Part shown: positions 1-8,931 of the stretch, in pieces
Layout of the letters: each line of letters opens with the position of its first letter
How positions within the stretch are numbered: position 1 is the first letter of the stretch
NCBI GenBank assembly: GCA_017651185.1
Contig: JAGCDJ010000042.1
Location: forward strand, 1 to 64,000
Length of the DNA stretch: 64,000 nt
From: Bacteroidales bacterium
GTDB taxonomy: Bacteria; Bacteroidota; Bacteroidia; Bacteroidales; ML635J-15
Direction of reading: 5' to 3'
Position numbers and translations under genes: made by a program
The notes under the pieces: model-generated
The model's database searches: none
Seen by the model: only the letters and a program-made list of their open reading frames with translations
Told to the model about the DNA's origin: nothing

Positions 1-111
1 GCAAACAAGGTAATACGTATTGCACTGGTAAACAAACTTATAAAACAAATATTCGCTATTATGACTGGCAACAAAATGTACGATGAAAATTTTTCAAAAA
101 ATATTTGGTAA
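1..111 (+). CDS. 3' end of an IS110-family transposase (partial)
   Basis: The window opens inside a reading frame that ends with TAA at 109-111; 36 residues are visible. They contain NKVIRIALVNKLIKQIFAI followed by a short NKMYDENF end. This matches the C-terminal helix and tail typical of IS110/IS116/IS902 transposases (DEDD plus serine-type recombinases that move without terminal inverted repeats). The 5' part lies outside the window, so intactness cannot be judged. A short palindromic repeat follows at 124-144. The call rests on a short stretch and is an inference from family resemblance. Confidence 0.6.
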   Translation, partial: ANKVIRIALVNKLIKQIFAIMTGNKMYDENFSKNIW

Positions 112-123
112 TTAACACAGTTC

Positions 124-144
124 ATGCTGAACTCGTTTCAGCAT
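124..144. repeat. REP-like palindrome, copy A (family 1)
   Basis: Perfect 8-bp arms (ATGCTGAA and TTCAGCAT) surround a 5-nt loop. The same palindrome with a different loop occurs at 60458-60478, also next to TC/AG flanks. It lies between the transposase end and the uvrA promoter region. Confidence 0.7.
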
Positions 145-278
145 CTGGAACAACAATGCCCAATTGTACAAACGCTTCCTTTTTCCAAAATCTTCGACTC
201 CATTTGAAGAGAAACACTAAATTGTAGAAAACTATTCGCAAAAAAATTGCTTACTTTGCAAAATTTTTGGCGAAGGAA

Positions 279-3059
279 ATGGCAGACAAGGAATTTATTA
301 CGCTGAAAGGCGTAAAAGTGAACAACTTAAAGGACATTAGCCTTGAAATACCACGCAACAAACTTGTGGTAATAACAGGGCTATCTGGTTCGGGAAAATC
401 ATCATTGGCATTCGACACTCTATTTGCCGAAGGACAACGCAGATATGTGGAAAGTTTGTCATCGTATGCCCGACAGTTTTTAGGCAAGATGCACAAACCC
501 GAAGTCGATTTCATCGATGGCATTCCGCCAACAATCGCCATCCGCCAAAAGGTAAACACCCGAAATCCACGCTCCACCGTCGGCACATCAACCGAAATTT
601 ACGACTACCTGAAACTTTTGTTCGCAAGAATCGGAAAAACCTACTCGCCAATCTCGGGACAGGAAGTAAAAAGCCACAGCACCAACGATGTAATCAATAA
701 GATAACATCGATGCCAGAAGGCACAAAGGTGCTTATCTGCTTCCCGTACACATTCAACACAAAGCAAAAGAAAGGCGAACAACTTTCGCTTATTGCCAAG
801 CAAGGCTATACAAGATTCGTCTGCAATGGCGAAATGCAACGCACCGATGAAATAACCGATGTAAAGGGCTTGTGCGAAACAATACATATAGTCCTCGACC
901 GCCTAACAGTGAAACCAGAAGAAACACTTGTGGGACGAATAGCAGACTCGGTGCAGACAGCATTTTTCGAGGGAAAAGGCGAATGCTTCGTTTACGAATA
1001 TGGCGAAACGCTAATACAGCATTCATTCTCCAACCGCTTCGAAGCCGACGGCATAACATTCGAGCAACCGACAGTCAACCTGTTCAGTTTCAACAATCCC
1101 ATAGGAGCATGCCCTACCTGCGAAGGTTTTGGAAAAATTCTCGGCATCGACGAAGACCTAGTGATTCCAAACAAGGGAATGAGCATTTACGATGGCGCCG
1201 TTTTCTGCTGGCGCGGCGATGTCATGAAGCAATGGAATCACGACTTCATGATTAACAGCGCAAAAATCAAATTTCCAATACATCGTCCTTATTATCAGCT
1301 GACTGACGATGAAAAAGACATATTATGGAACGGCGACAAGGCACATGGAATATACGGAATCCGCGATTTCTTCGACTATCTTGAAACGCAGAAGTACAAA
1401 ATCCAAAACCGTGTGCTAATATCAAGATACAGAGGCAAAACCACTTGTCCCGACTGCCATGGCAAACGCTTGAAAAAAGAAGCTTTTTATGTCAAAATCA
1501 ACGGGAAAAACATCGGAGACCTCATCGACATGCCAATAAGCGAACTCGTTGCTTTTTTCAACAATCTGGAACTAAATGAGTTTGACGAGCAAGCATCATC
1601 ACGCCTGCGTGAAGAAATACGCGTAAGGTTGGAATCGATGATGGAAGTAGGTCTAGGTTACCTTACGCTTAATCGTTCTGCATCAACACTTTCGGGCGGA
1701 GAATCGCAGCGTATGAGCTTGGCAACAGTCTTCGGTTCGGGACTTGTCGGTTCACTGTATGTACTTGACGAACCTAGCATTGGTTTGCACGAACGCGACA
1801 CACAGAACCTCATAACAATACTTAAGAAACTTCGCGACAAGAAAAATACAGTTGTCGTTGTAGAACACGACGAAGCGATAATCCGTGCTGCCGACCACAT
1901 AATCGATATAGGTCCGCTTGCTGGAGAATTTGGCGGCGAAGTTGTTTTTGAAGGCGATATAAAGAAATTGGAGAAAGCAGACACGCTTACAGCAAAATAT
2001 CTTCGTGGCGAACTGCAGAATCCCAAGAATGACAAACCGCTGAAATGGCGTAATTCCATAAAAATAGAAGGTGCCCGCCTTAACAATTTGAAGAACATTA
2101 CGGTAACTTTCCCGCTCAATGTGGCTACGGTCATCACTGGCGTTAGCGGTTCGGGAAAGACAAGCCTTGTAAAGGGCATACTTTACCCTGCCATACGCCG
2201 AGAACTTGGCGTTTCTGCAGACAAAACCGGCGACTTCGACAAAATTTCAGGCGACATAAAAATGATTAAGAACATAGAATATGTCGACCAGAATCCAATA
2301 GCAAAATCAAGCCGTTCAAATCCTGCAATTTACATCAAGGCATTTGATGAAATACGAAAACTTTACGCAGAGCAAAAGACCGCCAAACTAAATGGTTTGA
2401 AGGCATCGCACTTTTCATTCAACACCGAAGGCGGACGCTGCGAAGTTTGTCAGGGAGAAGGCGAAATAACGGTAGAAATGCAGTTTATGTCGGATATTCA
2501 CCTCGTATGCGAAGCATGCAACGGCAAGCGTTTCAAGGACGAAATCCTAGAAATAAAGTACCGCGACAAGAACATATACGACATTCTGGAAATGAGCATA
2601 AAGGAAGCCGTTGACTTTTTCGCGCAAGGAGATGGCAAACTGGAAAAGAACATTGTTTCTCTGCTTCAGAACTACATCAACGTAGGACTTGGCTACCTGA
2701 AAATGGGACAGCCATCGAGTACGCTCAGCGGTGGTGAAAGCCAAAGAATCAAACTGGCGACCTTCCTCAGCATGGAAAATTCAGAACCTACAATCTTCAT
2801 CTTTGATGAACCGACCACAGGACTGCACTTCCACGACATCAACAAATTGCTGAAAGCCATGGAAATCATGCGCCAGAAAGGTCACACATTGATAATAATC
2901 GAGCACAATCCCGAAGTCATCAAGTTTGCCGACTGGATTATTGACCTTGGTCCCGATGGCGGAAAGGATGGCGGAAATCTTGTCTTTGAAGGCACACCAG
3001 CAGAATTGCTAAAATGCAAGGAATCGATAACAGGAAAAATATTACATAATTTTATATAG
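279..3059 (+). CDS. uvrA: UvrA-type excinuclease ATPase
   Basis: DNA-damage-recognition ATPase of nucleotide excision repair, which acts as a dimer with UvrB. Two ABC ATPase halves are visible: Walker A GLSGSGKSS near residues 34-42 with signature TLSGGESQRM, then TGVSGSGKTS and TLSGGESQRI in the second half, each followed by a Walker B (YVLDEPSIGLH; IFDEPTTGLHF). Zinc-site cysteines are present as CPTC, CPDC, CEVC and CEAC. The CxxC pair that in E. coli UvrA precedes the LFSFNNP segment is absent here. Length of 926 aa is normal. The ATG at 279 is preferred to the TTG at 267 because the protein then starts like other UvrA proteins; a near-consensus -7 box (TACTTTGC) lies at 252-259. It could be a UvrA paralogue rather than the only UvrA of the genome. 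An acyl carrier protein follows 2 nt downstream. Confidence 0.9.
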   Translation: MADKEFITLKGVKVNNLKDISLEIPRNKLVVITGLSGSGKSSLAFDTLFAEGQRRYVESLSSYARQFLGKMHKPEVDFIDGIPPTIAIRQKVNTRNPRSTVGTSTEIYDYLKLLFARIGKTYSPISGQEVKSHSTNDVINKITSMPEGTKVLICFPYTFNTKQKKGEQLSLIAKQGYTRFVCNGEMQRTDEITDVKGLCETIHIVLDRLTVKPEETLVGRIADSVQTAFFEGKGECFVYEYGETLIQHSFSNRFEADGITFEQPTVNLFSFNNPIGACPTCEGFGKILGIDEDLVIPNKGMSIYDGAVFCWRGDVMKQWNHDFMINSAKIKFPIHRPYYQLTDDEKDILWNGDKAHGIYGIRDFFDYLETQKYKIQNRVLISRYRGKTTCPDCHGKRLKKEAFYVKINGKNIGDLIDMPISELVAFFNNLELNEFDEQASSRLREEIRVRLESMMEVGLGYLTLNRSASTLSGGESQRMSLATVFGSGLVGSLYVLDEPSIGLHERDTQNLITILKKLRDKKNTVVVVEHDEAIIRAADHIIDIGPLAGEFGGEVVFEGDIKKLEKADTLTAKYLRGELQNPKNDKPLKWRNSIKIEGARLNNLKNITVTFPLNVATVITGVSGSGKTSLVKGILYPAIRRELGVSADKTGDFDKISGDIKMIKNIEYVDQNPIAKSSRSNPAIYIKAFDEIRKLYAEQKTAKLNGLKASHFSFNTEGGRCEVCQGEGEITVEMQFMSDIHLVCEACNGKRFKDEILEIKYRDKNIYDILEMSIKEAVDFFAQGDGKLEKNIVSLLQNYINVGLGYLKMGQPSSTLSGGESQRIKLATFLSMENSEPTIFIFDEPTTGLHFHDINKLLKAMEIMRQKGHTLIIIEHNPEVIKFADWIIDLGPDGGKDGGNLVFEGTPAELLKCKESITGKILHNFI

Positions 3060-3061
3060 TC

Positions 3062-3295
3062 ATGGAAGAAAAAATCAAAGGAATTCTAAAAAAATACACT
3101 TTTGACGATAAGATTTGGGATAATTTCAAACCAGAAATGAACCTAAAAGACGACCTGAAAATCAATTCAGCCCGTGTTGTTGACATTGTACTTGACCTAG
3201 AAGAACAATTTGACATCGAAATTAGCGATGCTGAAATAGAGAAGATGAAAACAGTTCAGGACATATTCGACTTACTAAAAAACAAGGGAAAGTAA
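3062..3295 (+). CDS. Acyl carrier protein-like protein
   Basis: A 77-residue acidic helical protein with the ACP pattern: LKDDL, then INSARVVDIVLDLEEQFDIEI. Ser36 sits where the 4'-phosphopantetheine arm is attached, but the usual Asp-Ser-Leu is Asn-Ser-Ala. It would carry acyl or other thioester-bound groups in the cytoplasm. It starts 2 nt after the uvrA stop, so the two are probably co-transcribed, and a strong hairpin terminator follows. No fatty-acid or polyketide synthase gene is nearby, so its partner enzyme is unknown; it is probably not the housekeeping ACP. Confidence 0.8.
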   Translation: MEEKIKGILKKYTFDDKIWDNFKPEMNLKDDLKINSARVVDIVLDLEEQFDIEISDAEIEKMKTVQDIFDLLKNKGK

Positions 3296-3334
3296 CAGAT
3301 TTGCGAAATCGTATAGTTTAATCTTCGATGCAAC

Positions 3335-3365
3335 AAAAAGGACTGCCATTTGACAGTCCTTTTTT
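3335..3365 (+). terminator. Rho-independent terminator between convergent genes
   Basis: Stem AAAAAGGACTG / CAGTCCTTTTT with an 8-nt loop, then a T run. It lies between the ACP stop and the stop of the opposing lipoprotein gene, and the A/T flanks let it work in both directions. Confidence 0.85.
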
Positions 3366-3387
3366 ATATAGTTATATCAACTCAAAA

Positions 3388-5685
3388 CTAGAATCTTCGT
3401 ACCATAATGTAATTATACAAGGTAGATTTTAGAGCCGACTGCGATGAATATGTTGTCTGAGAGGATATAAATGCTACCGCATTTGTAGCACTATTCTCGT
3501 CAGAAGTCCAGAATCCACCGAATGTCGAATACAATTCTTCTCCAACATAATCTACCAACGCCTGCATCTCAACACTTGTCGGCAGATACCAGTCGTTCTT
3601 ACCGCCTTGTGTCGACTGATAGCACTTCAGTGCAGCATATTCATCAGTGAAACCAATGCCTGTATGATAACTTACAATTGCTTCGGTGTTTGTCATACCG
3701 GAAACTGTAATAGAACTAGGAGCATCGGTATTCAGGGCAATGCCTGCTGTAGAACCCCATACTGCACTATCACCAATTTCCATGTCATCACCTCCCAGAG
3801 TTGAAGGCATGATATACTCCAATGCAAAACCATTATTATCGTCGGCATAGAAAATTATACCTCCACCAGGACCTCTATCGCCCTCCTGCGAAGTAGTAAC
3901 TGAGTATTGATCAGTTGTTATAAATTCATCTACAACCCTTACGTATGCCCAATATGTATAGTTTGTACCCTTTCTTAATCCGTTGAGCGTAAATTCTTCA
4001 GTTCCGCTTGAATAAGCAACTTTTCTTACTGTATCGTACGATGCATGGTCAGCAGTATCAGTCACAAAAACAATTCCGCACTCGCAATCGCTTCTACCGT
4101 TTGCATCAACGTTGCATGTTACCACCATTGAATGAGGTGTAATATCGCTGACACTCTGCTGAGGATCCATAGAAATGCTTGGAACATTTGCAGGTTCAAT
4201 CGACACTGCCGATGACAAGTCGCCATATACAATGTAACCTGTTGTAGTTATTGCGTAAGGTGCGTAGTACATAATCTTGTTAACGATAGGAAGGTTTACT
4301 CGTGCCGAGAAACGACCGGACATTACCGAACCTGCGGCAGTGCCAGTAAGGTCTTCTGCACTTGCCACAGCAGAACCAGCATCACTGAATATGTACTTGA
4401 AACCTATTTCCGAAAATTCGTAGCCGGCATCATTCAAAATGCTACCCTGCAAATCTACATACGAAGCAGTAAGTACAGATGTAGTTTCATCGGCCTGCAA
4501 CCTGATATTCTCTGGATTCTGCAGTACGGCAAACATCTTCACACTGCCATAATAAGGTTGCTCGCGGAATACTGCGTAAGCCCTGAACACGTATGAAGCA
4601 CCTTCCTGCAATCCACTAACGGTAGCACTGAATGCTATGATGTCATCCTGTGTTCTTATTTCCGATGCTGGATACGTAAACATATTATTTCTGTAATAGT
4701 CAAGAGAAGAGGAATTTGCAATATAATTTTCATACGTATCGAAAATGAATCCCATATTCTCGACGCTATCAGCAGGAATTCCATCAAGTACTACAACACG
4801 ACCTGCAACATCAACGCTTTCCATTGTGACATTACCTGCATCGTTTGTAATAACACTTATATCATGTGCAACATTGTTATTGGTAGAGAACTCTATTACA
4901 CGGCTGTAGCAATAGTTAATAGCAGTATCTCCCTCCGAAAAAGTGAATGCCCTCATGCAATATCTTGTATTAGGTTCAAGTCCTCGTATAACAACAGAAA
5001 ACTTGGATATTGACGGCATATCTTCGATCACATCAGGTTCATCCTGCTCCGAAAAATAGAATTCAGTAAACCATGAACTACTATTATTCTCATTCTCAAA
5101 TGTAAACGCTTCTGGCGTATCGTAAGTGTCGTAAACCGACTTAGGCACGCACATAATACCTGCCTCGCGTATTGGCATCTGACTTACGTTTTCAAGAATT
5201 TCGCCGTATGCGACAACATAGTTTCCAAAGATTTCATCATCCTTGGGTGCATATATCGCAATTCTGGTCTGTCCAGCACGAAGCACTATCTCTATTGACG
5301 ACAAATCAACATCATCATCGAACATCATTGTCCCCGACTCGCCTATGACATGATAGCCATCGATATCGGCCTCGATTATAAGACGGAACTCTACATTCTT
5401 ACGGACATACAATCTGTCGCCCTCATTAATGTCGTTTGAATAGATGCCAGTATTGCCTGGGTCGGAAAACAAGCAGTTGTATACAATCTCATCTTCGTCG
5501 CTATAAACCACAGTAACCTTAGCATAAAACGATTCGACAGAACCTTTGTTCATAGTCTTGTAACCCTTCCTCAGTTCAAGGCGAAGGAAACCGACCTTTC
5601 CCATGTCCAGCGGATCCTTATGGCATCCTGCTACGAATACTAATGACAATGCCGCCAATAAAACAAGAATCAAACTTCTTTTCAT
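3388..5685 (-). CDS. Surface lipoprotein with fibronectin-like repeats and a C-terminal DUF1566-type domain
   Basis: A 765-residue exported lipoprotein. The signal peptide ends in a lipobox (LVFVAGC, Cys21). The middle holds several beta-sandwich-like units, each ending in phrases such as GLEPNTRYCMRAF, GLQEGASYVFRAY and GLRKGTNYTYWAY, resembling FN3-like repeats. Residues about 605-765 begin GPGGGIIFYADD and contain KNDWYLPTSVEMQALVDYV and FWTSDE, the pattern of DUF1566/Lcl C-terminal domains, thought to be lectin-like binding modules. It lies 6 nt downstream of a predicted outer-membrane protein gene on the same strand, so the pair likely forms an operon driven from 6772-6780. The ligand is unknown. 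Confidence 0.75.
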   Translation of the reverse strand: MKRSLILVLLAALSLVFVAGCHKDPLDMGKVGFLRLELRKGYKTMNKGSVESFYAKVTVVYSDEDEIVYNCLFSDPGNTGIYSNDINEGDRLYVRKNVEFRLIIEADIDGYHVIGESGTMMFDDDVDLSSIEIVLRAGQTRIAIYAPKDDEIFGNYVVAYGEILENVSQMPIREAGIMCVPKSVYDTYDTPEAFTFENENNSSSWFTEFYFSEQDEPDVIEDMPSISKFSVVIRGLEPNTRYCMRAFTFSEGDTAINYCYSRVIEFSTNNNVAHDISVITNDAGNVTMESVDVAGRVVVLDGIPADSVENMGFIFDTYENYIANSSSLDYYRNNMFTYPASEIRTQDDIIAFSATVSGLQEGASYVFRAYAVFREQPYYGSVKMFAVLQNPENIRLQADETTSVLTASYVDLQGSILNDAGYEFSEIGFKYIFSDAGSAVASAEDLTGTAAGSVMSGRFSARVNLPIVNKIMYYAPYAITTTGYIVYGDLSSAVSIEPANVPSISMDPQQSVSDITPHSMVVTCNVDANGRSDCECGIVFVTDTADHASYDTVRKVAYSSGTEEFTLNGLRKGTNYTYWAYVRVVDEFITTDQYSVTTSQEGDRGPGGGIIFYADDNNGFALEYIMPSTLGGDDMEIGDSAVWGSTAGIALNTDAPSSITVSGMTNTEAIVSYHTGIGFTDEYAALKCYQSTQGGKNDWYLPTSVEMQALVDYVGEELYSTFGGFWTSDENSATNAVAFISSQTTYSSQSALKSTLYNYIMVRRF

Positions 5686-5691
5686 ATCTTA

Positions 5692-6747
5692 TTAGAATAT
5701 TTTCTTAGACAACTTTATGTAAAAATTAAACTTCTGACTATCCTTGATGTTCTGGTTTTCTGTTTTAACATAAACCGGCTGGGCAACCACGCACATAAGG
5801 TCGATACCCCAATACGAGAATGCTATTGCACCCCTGACATCAATGGATGTATATGCCTGATTTGACTTTGCTGTCGGGAACTCATTAACTTCGTCGTTCC
5901 ACGAATAAGTGTGCTTGTGATATATAGTACCTGCAGAACTATTCATAACGGCAAAACCTGCATGCAACGACAGCCAACTCAAAACAGGGTAGTCAAACGA
6001 CGTGTTGCAAGAGAAGAAATTTCCGTTCGAAGTAACATAGTTAACCATTTCGTTTCCAGAACGCAATATGCTTTCTTCATCATAATACGGAACAGACAGC
6101 GTAATGTCGCGCTTGCACTTTCCGCTCAAACGATACGACAAATTGTTGTACACTCTGAAATATGCATGTCTGTACTGGAAAGAGTTCGAAAAGATGAAAT
6201 CGAAACTACCAGTTCCCATTGGCACTATGTAGCCCTTTACCGTTCTGTTCTGGTTTCCAGTAGGAAATGACGATGTTACAGAAAACGACTCGAAGAACTT
6301 CTGCGACTGGAACTTGTAGGAGATTTCGGCACTAATGTCACCCAAACCTCCGTATGCAGCAACATAACCATGCGAATATTTTGCCTTCTTCTGGATGTAG
6401 AATGGAATTGCTACTGTTAGATAGAAACCCTTGTAGCCAATCGAAAGCGGTACGTTCAAGTACTTGCTCAACGAACTGAAACCTGCTTCAGCCGATATTC
6501 CATATTGGAAATCCTTTTCGGAAATAGTGAAGTTGTTCTCAGTTTCTGCATTACCGGGAATATTTATACCATTTCCGTTTACCAACGGGTCGTCAAATCC
6601 CGTAGGATTGTCCTGCAATGTCTCGACACTCTCAGGATACAAAGTCAACCCGCCTATTGTCTGGGCATTGGAAACCATAACAGTTGTCATGCAAGATATC
6701 AAGCATGCAACTATTATTCTGAAACAAACTCTGATATTAATTCTCAT
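5692..6747 (-). CDS. Predicted outer-membrane beta-barrel protein
   Basis: A 351-residue protein with an N-terminal signal peptide ending near SNAQT. The mature part is made of alternating amphipathic strands rich in Tyr and Phe and ends in a Phe (LSKKIF), as is usual for outer-membrane barrels; no long hydrophobic helix follows the signal. Segments such as ISYKFQSQKFFESFSVTSSFPTG resemble the MetA/transporter-type OMPs of Bacteroidetes only loosely. It is first in an operon with the lipoprotein at 3388-5685, which suggests a channel plus surface-binding pair. No specific substrate can be read from the sequence. Confidence 0.6.
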   Translation of the reverse strand: MRINIRVCFRIIVACLISCMTTVMVSNAQTIGGLTLYPESVETLQDNPTGFDDPLVNGNGINIPGNAETENNFTISEKDFQYGISAEAGFSSLSKYLNVPLSIGYKGFYLTVAIPFYIQKKAKYSHGYVAAYGGLGDISAEISYKFQSQKFFESFSVTSSFPTGNQNRTVKGYIVPMGTGSFDFIFSNSFQYRHAYFRVYNNLSYRLSGKCKRDITLSVPYYDEESILRSGNEMVNYVTSNGNFFSCNTSFDYPVLSWLSLHAGFAVMNSSAGTIYHKHTYSWNDEVNEFPTAKSNQAYTSIDVRGAIAFSYWGIDLMCVVAQPVYVKTENQNIKDSQKFNFYIKLSKKIF

Positions 6748-6771
6748 ACTTAACTTATATTATATAATTCT

Positions 6772-6780
6772 GCAAATATA
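6772..6780 (-). promoter_or_regulatory. -7 promoter box for the 5692-6747 operon
   Basis: On the minus strand this reads TATATTTGC, an exact match to the Bacteroidetes -7 consensus TAnnTTTGC, 24 nt before the start codon. Confidence 0.6.
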
Positions 6781-6885
6781 CACTAAATAAATTATACAAC
6801 AAGGGAGAAAATAAAAAAGTTTATGTGGCAGTGCCGTCTGTTTGACTTCGCCAGTTTAAGTGTTCCTGGTTTCTATGGCTTGCTT

Positions 6886-6908
6886 GTGCTGAGCGTAGTC
6901 GAAGTACG
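6886..6908. repeat. Dispersed CTGAGCGtAGTCGAAG element
   Basis: The spacer before ispF carries a GTGCTGAGCGTAGTCGAAGT segment. A related segment occurs inverted at 47130-47142 (CTTCGACTCCGCTCAG). Such short intergenic elements are common in Bacteroidetes. The rest of spacer 6748-6999 shows nothing gene-like. Confidence 0.5.
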
Positions 6909-6999
6909 CAGTTTCTATGTTTCAGGGTTGGACTAACAGGCTCGCTGTCTCAAATGCTTGAAACCATAATGACTTTCAAACTATTCGCCTTTTTGCCAA

Positions 7000-7476
7000 T
7001 TATATCCTCTTTATCATCGCTATTGCTTGTGCGCTTATCCCCTCCTCGCGCCCCTCAAAACCTAGACCTTCGGTTGTCGTTGCCTTAACCGACACCTGCG
7101 ATTCGTCAACGCCAAGAACTTCGGCAAGCGTCTTCTGCATTTCTGGAATAAAATCCTTTACCTTTGGTTTCTGCAAAGAAATTACAGAATCTATGTTAAC
7201 TAATACATATCCCTTTTCTTTAACAAGACGGTATGTTTCCTTCAGGAGTTTTTTGCTGTCGATACCCTTGTATTTCGGGTCGCTGTCGGGAAAATGGAAA
7301 CCGATGTCACGCAGGTTAGCGGCACCAAGCAAGGCATCACACATTGCATGAATAAGCACATCGCCATCCGAATGCGCCACACAGCCCCTATTATAAGGAA
7401 TTTGGATTCCTCCTAAGAAGAAATCCAAACCATCCTTTAACTTATGTACATCGTAACCGATTCCTATCCTGTACAT
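7000..7476 (-). CDS. ispF: 2-C-methyl-D-erythritol 2,4-cyclodiphosphate synthase
   Basis: Fifth enzyme of the methylerythritol phosphate pathway: it converts 4-diphosphocytidyl-methylerythritol 2-phosphate to the cyclodiphosphate, releasing CMP. The 158-residue length is normal. The metal-binding GYDVHKL, the HSDGDVLIHAMCDALLGA segment and the C-terminal ATTTEGLGFEGREEGI segment are all intact. Its start overlaps the stop codon of porV by one base, so the two genes are translationally coupled although functionally unrelated. IspE of the same pathway lies at 17428-18246. Confidence 0.95.
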   Translation of the reverse strand: MYRIGIGYDVHKLKDGLDFFLGGIQIPYNRGCVAHSDGDVLIHAMCDALLGAANLRDIGFHFPDSDPKYKGIDSKKLLKETYRLVKEKGYVLVNIDSVISLQKPKVKDFIPEMQKTLAEVLGVDESQVSVKATTTEGLGFEGREEGISAQAIAMIKRI

Positions 7477-8798
7477 TATGATTTCCTTGCTTCTTTTTCT
7501 GCCTTCTTTGCATCACGCTGTTCCTTTGCAATTCCGCCAAAGTCGAAAGTCAAAGTGAACCTCAAGGTATTCTGCAATGGATTTGCCTGAGTTACAGGTA
7601 TCAAGTATGCAAAATCAAGTCCAAAAACATTGAGTCTCAATCCAGCACCAACAGTGACATACTTGCGGTTGCCCTTATATGCATGTTCGTGGAAATAACC
7701 AACACGTACTGCAAACTGCTTTGAATAGCAGTACTCTAAACCTAGAGACAAAGTTATTTCTGCCAATTCTTCGCGGAAACGTGAAGTTTTTCCATTATGT
7801 ACAAATGGGGTAGCATCACCTGGAGCATCCCACCACGAAGTAAACAATGCTGCAGGAACCGAGACATTAGGATCCTTACCATACTTGATATGCTGCTCAC
7901 CACCTGCCTTTACAGTATCGCCGCTAGGTAGCACCTCACCTGGTTGATAATATGTTGGTGAAGACGGAACTAGTAACTTGTTGAAATCGCATGTAATAAG
8001 CAGATCATTGTGTTCATCAAAACTAAGCATGTAACCTACGCCAGTACGGAAATTTGTTGGGATGAAATCGCGCTTTTCGTTCGAAGTGTAAGAAATCTTG
8101 GAACCGATGTTAGAGATGTTCAAACCCCACATAACCGAAGATTTCAAGTTGCCTGTCATAATGTCATCATTCTTGTAGTAGAACGAAACATCGGCAGCAA
8201 CAGAAGTTCCGGCTTTCGACTGAACCTGTCCTATATCTTGGCCACCAGTAAGGTTACTATATATGAAACGCATGGCAACCGAACCGGAGAAGTTCTTTGC
8301 AAGCAAACGTGCGTATGAAATATCGAGCGAAAATTCACGCGGACGGAAATTCATCAAGGTCACATTGTTTACATCCTTGAAAACCATATTACCAAGGTCA
8401 AAAAACAACAATGACGCACCGATAGCATTCTGAGCATTAAACTTATAGTAACCTGCCAAATATCCAAGGTTCATATCCGAAGTCAACGCTCTCAGCCATG
8501 GCGTATACGACATTGACACACCAAAATCATTCTCAATAAACACATACTTTGAAGGATTCCAATGCTGCGAATTTCCATCAGGAGTTGTAGCCACACCAGC
8601 ATCACCAAGACCTCCAGCCCTTGTATCAGGAGCAATCGTCAAGAACGAAACTGCCGTTGAAATAGTATTAGGAGCATTACGTCCGTCAATGGTAGTACCA
8701 TTACCTTTTCCATTTCCACCACCACCAATTGTCTGAGAATAAACGCTAGTGCATGCAAGTGCAATAATTATTGTCAAAAACGAAATTCTTCTTATCAT
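7476..8798 (-). CDS. porV: T9SS outer-membrane protein PorV (LptO)
   Basis: Outer-membrane FadL-like barrel that shuttles T9SS cargo from the translocon to the attachment/sortase complex. After a signal peptide ending near SVYSQ, a Gly/Asn-rich linker leads into FLTIAPDTRAGGLGDAGVA and HWNPSKYVF, which are characteristic of PorV/PorQ-type proteins; Tyr/Phe-rich barrel strands follow to a Lys-rich C-terminal tail (440 aa). Its usual partner porU is not adjacent; instead it is coupled to ispF. A -7 box lies at 8815-8823, giving a very short leader. The T9SS genes porW and porX lie at 30.8-35.9 kb. Confidence 0.88.
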   Translation of the reverse strand: MIRRISFLTIIIALACTSVYSQTIGGGGNGKGNGTTIDGRNAPNTISTAVSFLTIAPDTRAGGLGDAGVATTPDGNSQHWNPSKYVFIENDFGVSMSYTPWLRALTSDMNLGYLAGYYKFNAQNAIGASLLFFDLGNMVFKDVNNVTLMNFRPREFSLDISYARLLAKNFSGSVAMRFIYSNLTGGQDIGQVQSKAGTSVAADVSFYYKNDDIMTGNLKSSVMWGLNISNIGSKISYTSNEKRDFIPTNFRTGVGYMLSFDEHNDLLITCDFNKLLVPSSPTYYQPGEVLPSGDTVKAGGEQHIKYGKDPNVSVPAALFTSWWDAPGDATPFVHNGKTSRFREELAEITLSLGLEYCYSKQFAVRVGYFHEHAYKGNRKYVTVGAGLRLNVFGLDFAYLIPVTQANPLQNTLRFTLTFDFGGIAKEQRDAKKAEKEARKS

Positions 8799-8814
8799 AT
8801 TAGAATATTTTGTC

Positions 8815-8823
8815 GCAAAAATA
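8815..8823 (-). promoter_or_regulatory. -7 promoter box for porV-ispF
   Basis: Minus-strand TATTTTTGC, exact consensus, 16 nt before the porV ATG. Confidence 0.6.
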
Positions 8824-8931
8824 CATAAAGTTTAAAAACTCTCATAAAACGCAGCAGAATATTTTTTATTGCATGCCGGTTGAAAAGTTTTTAAATATAA
8901 TACAAAACAACAAATATTATAGACTAAAACA

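Noticed and set aside
6748..6999. Possible small RNA or gene in the longest spacer
   Set aside because: No tRNA cloverleaf, no convincing start-stop frame and no terminator; only a promoter box and a dispersed element are supported.
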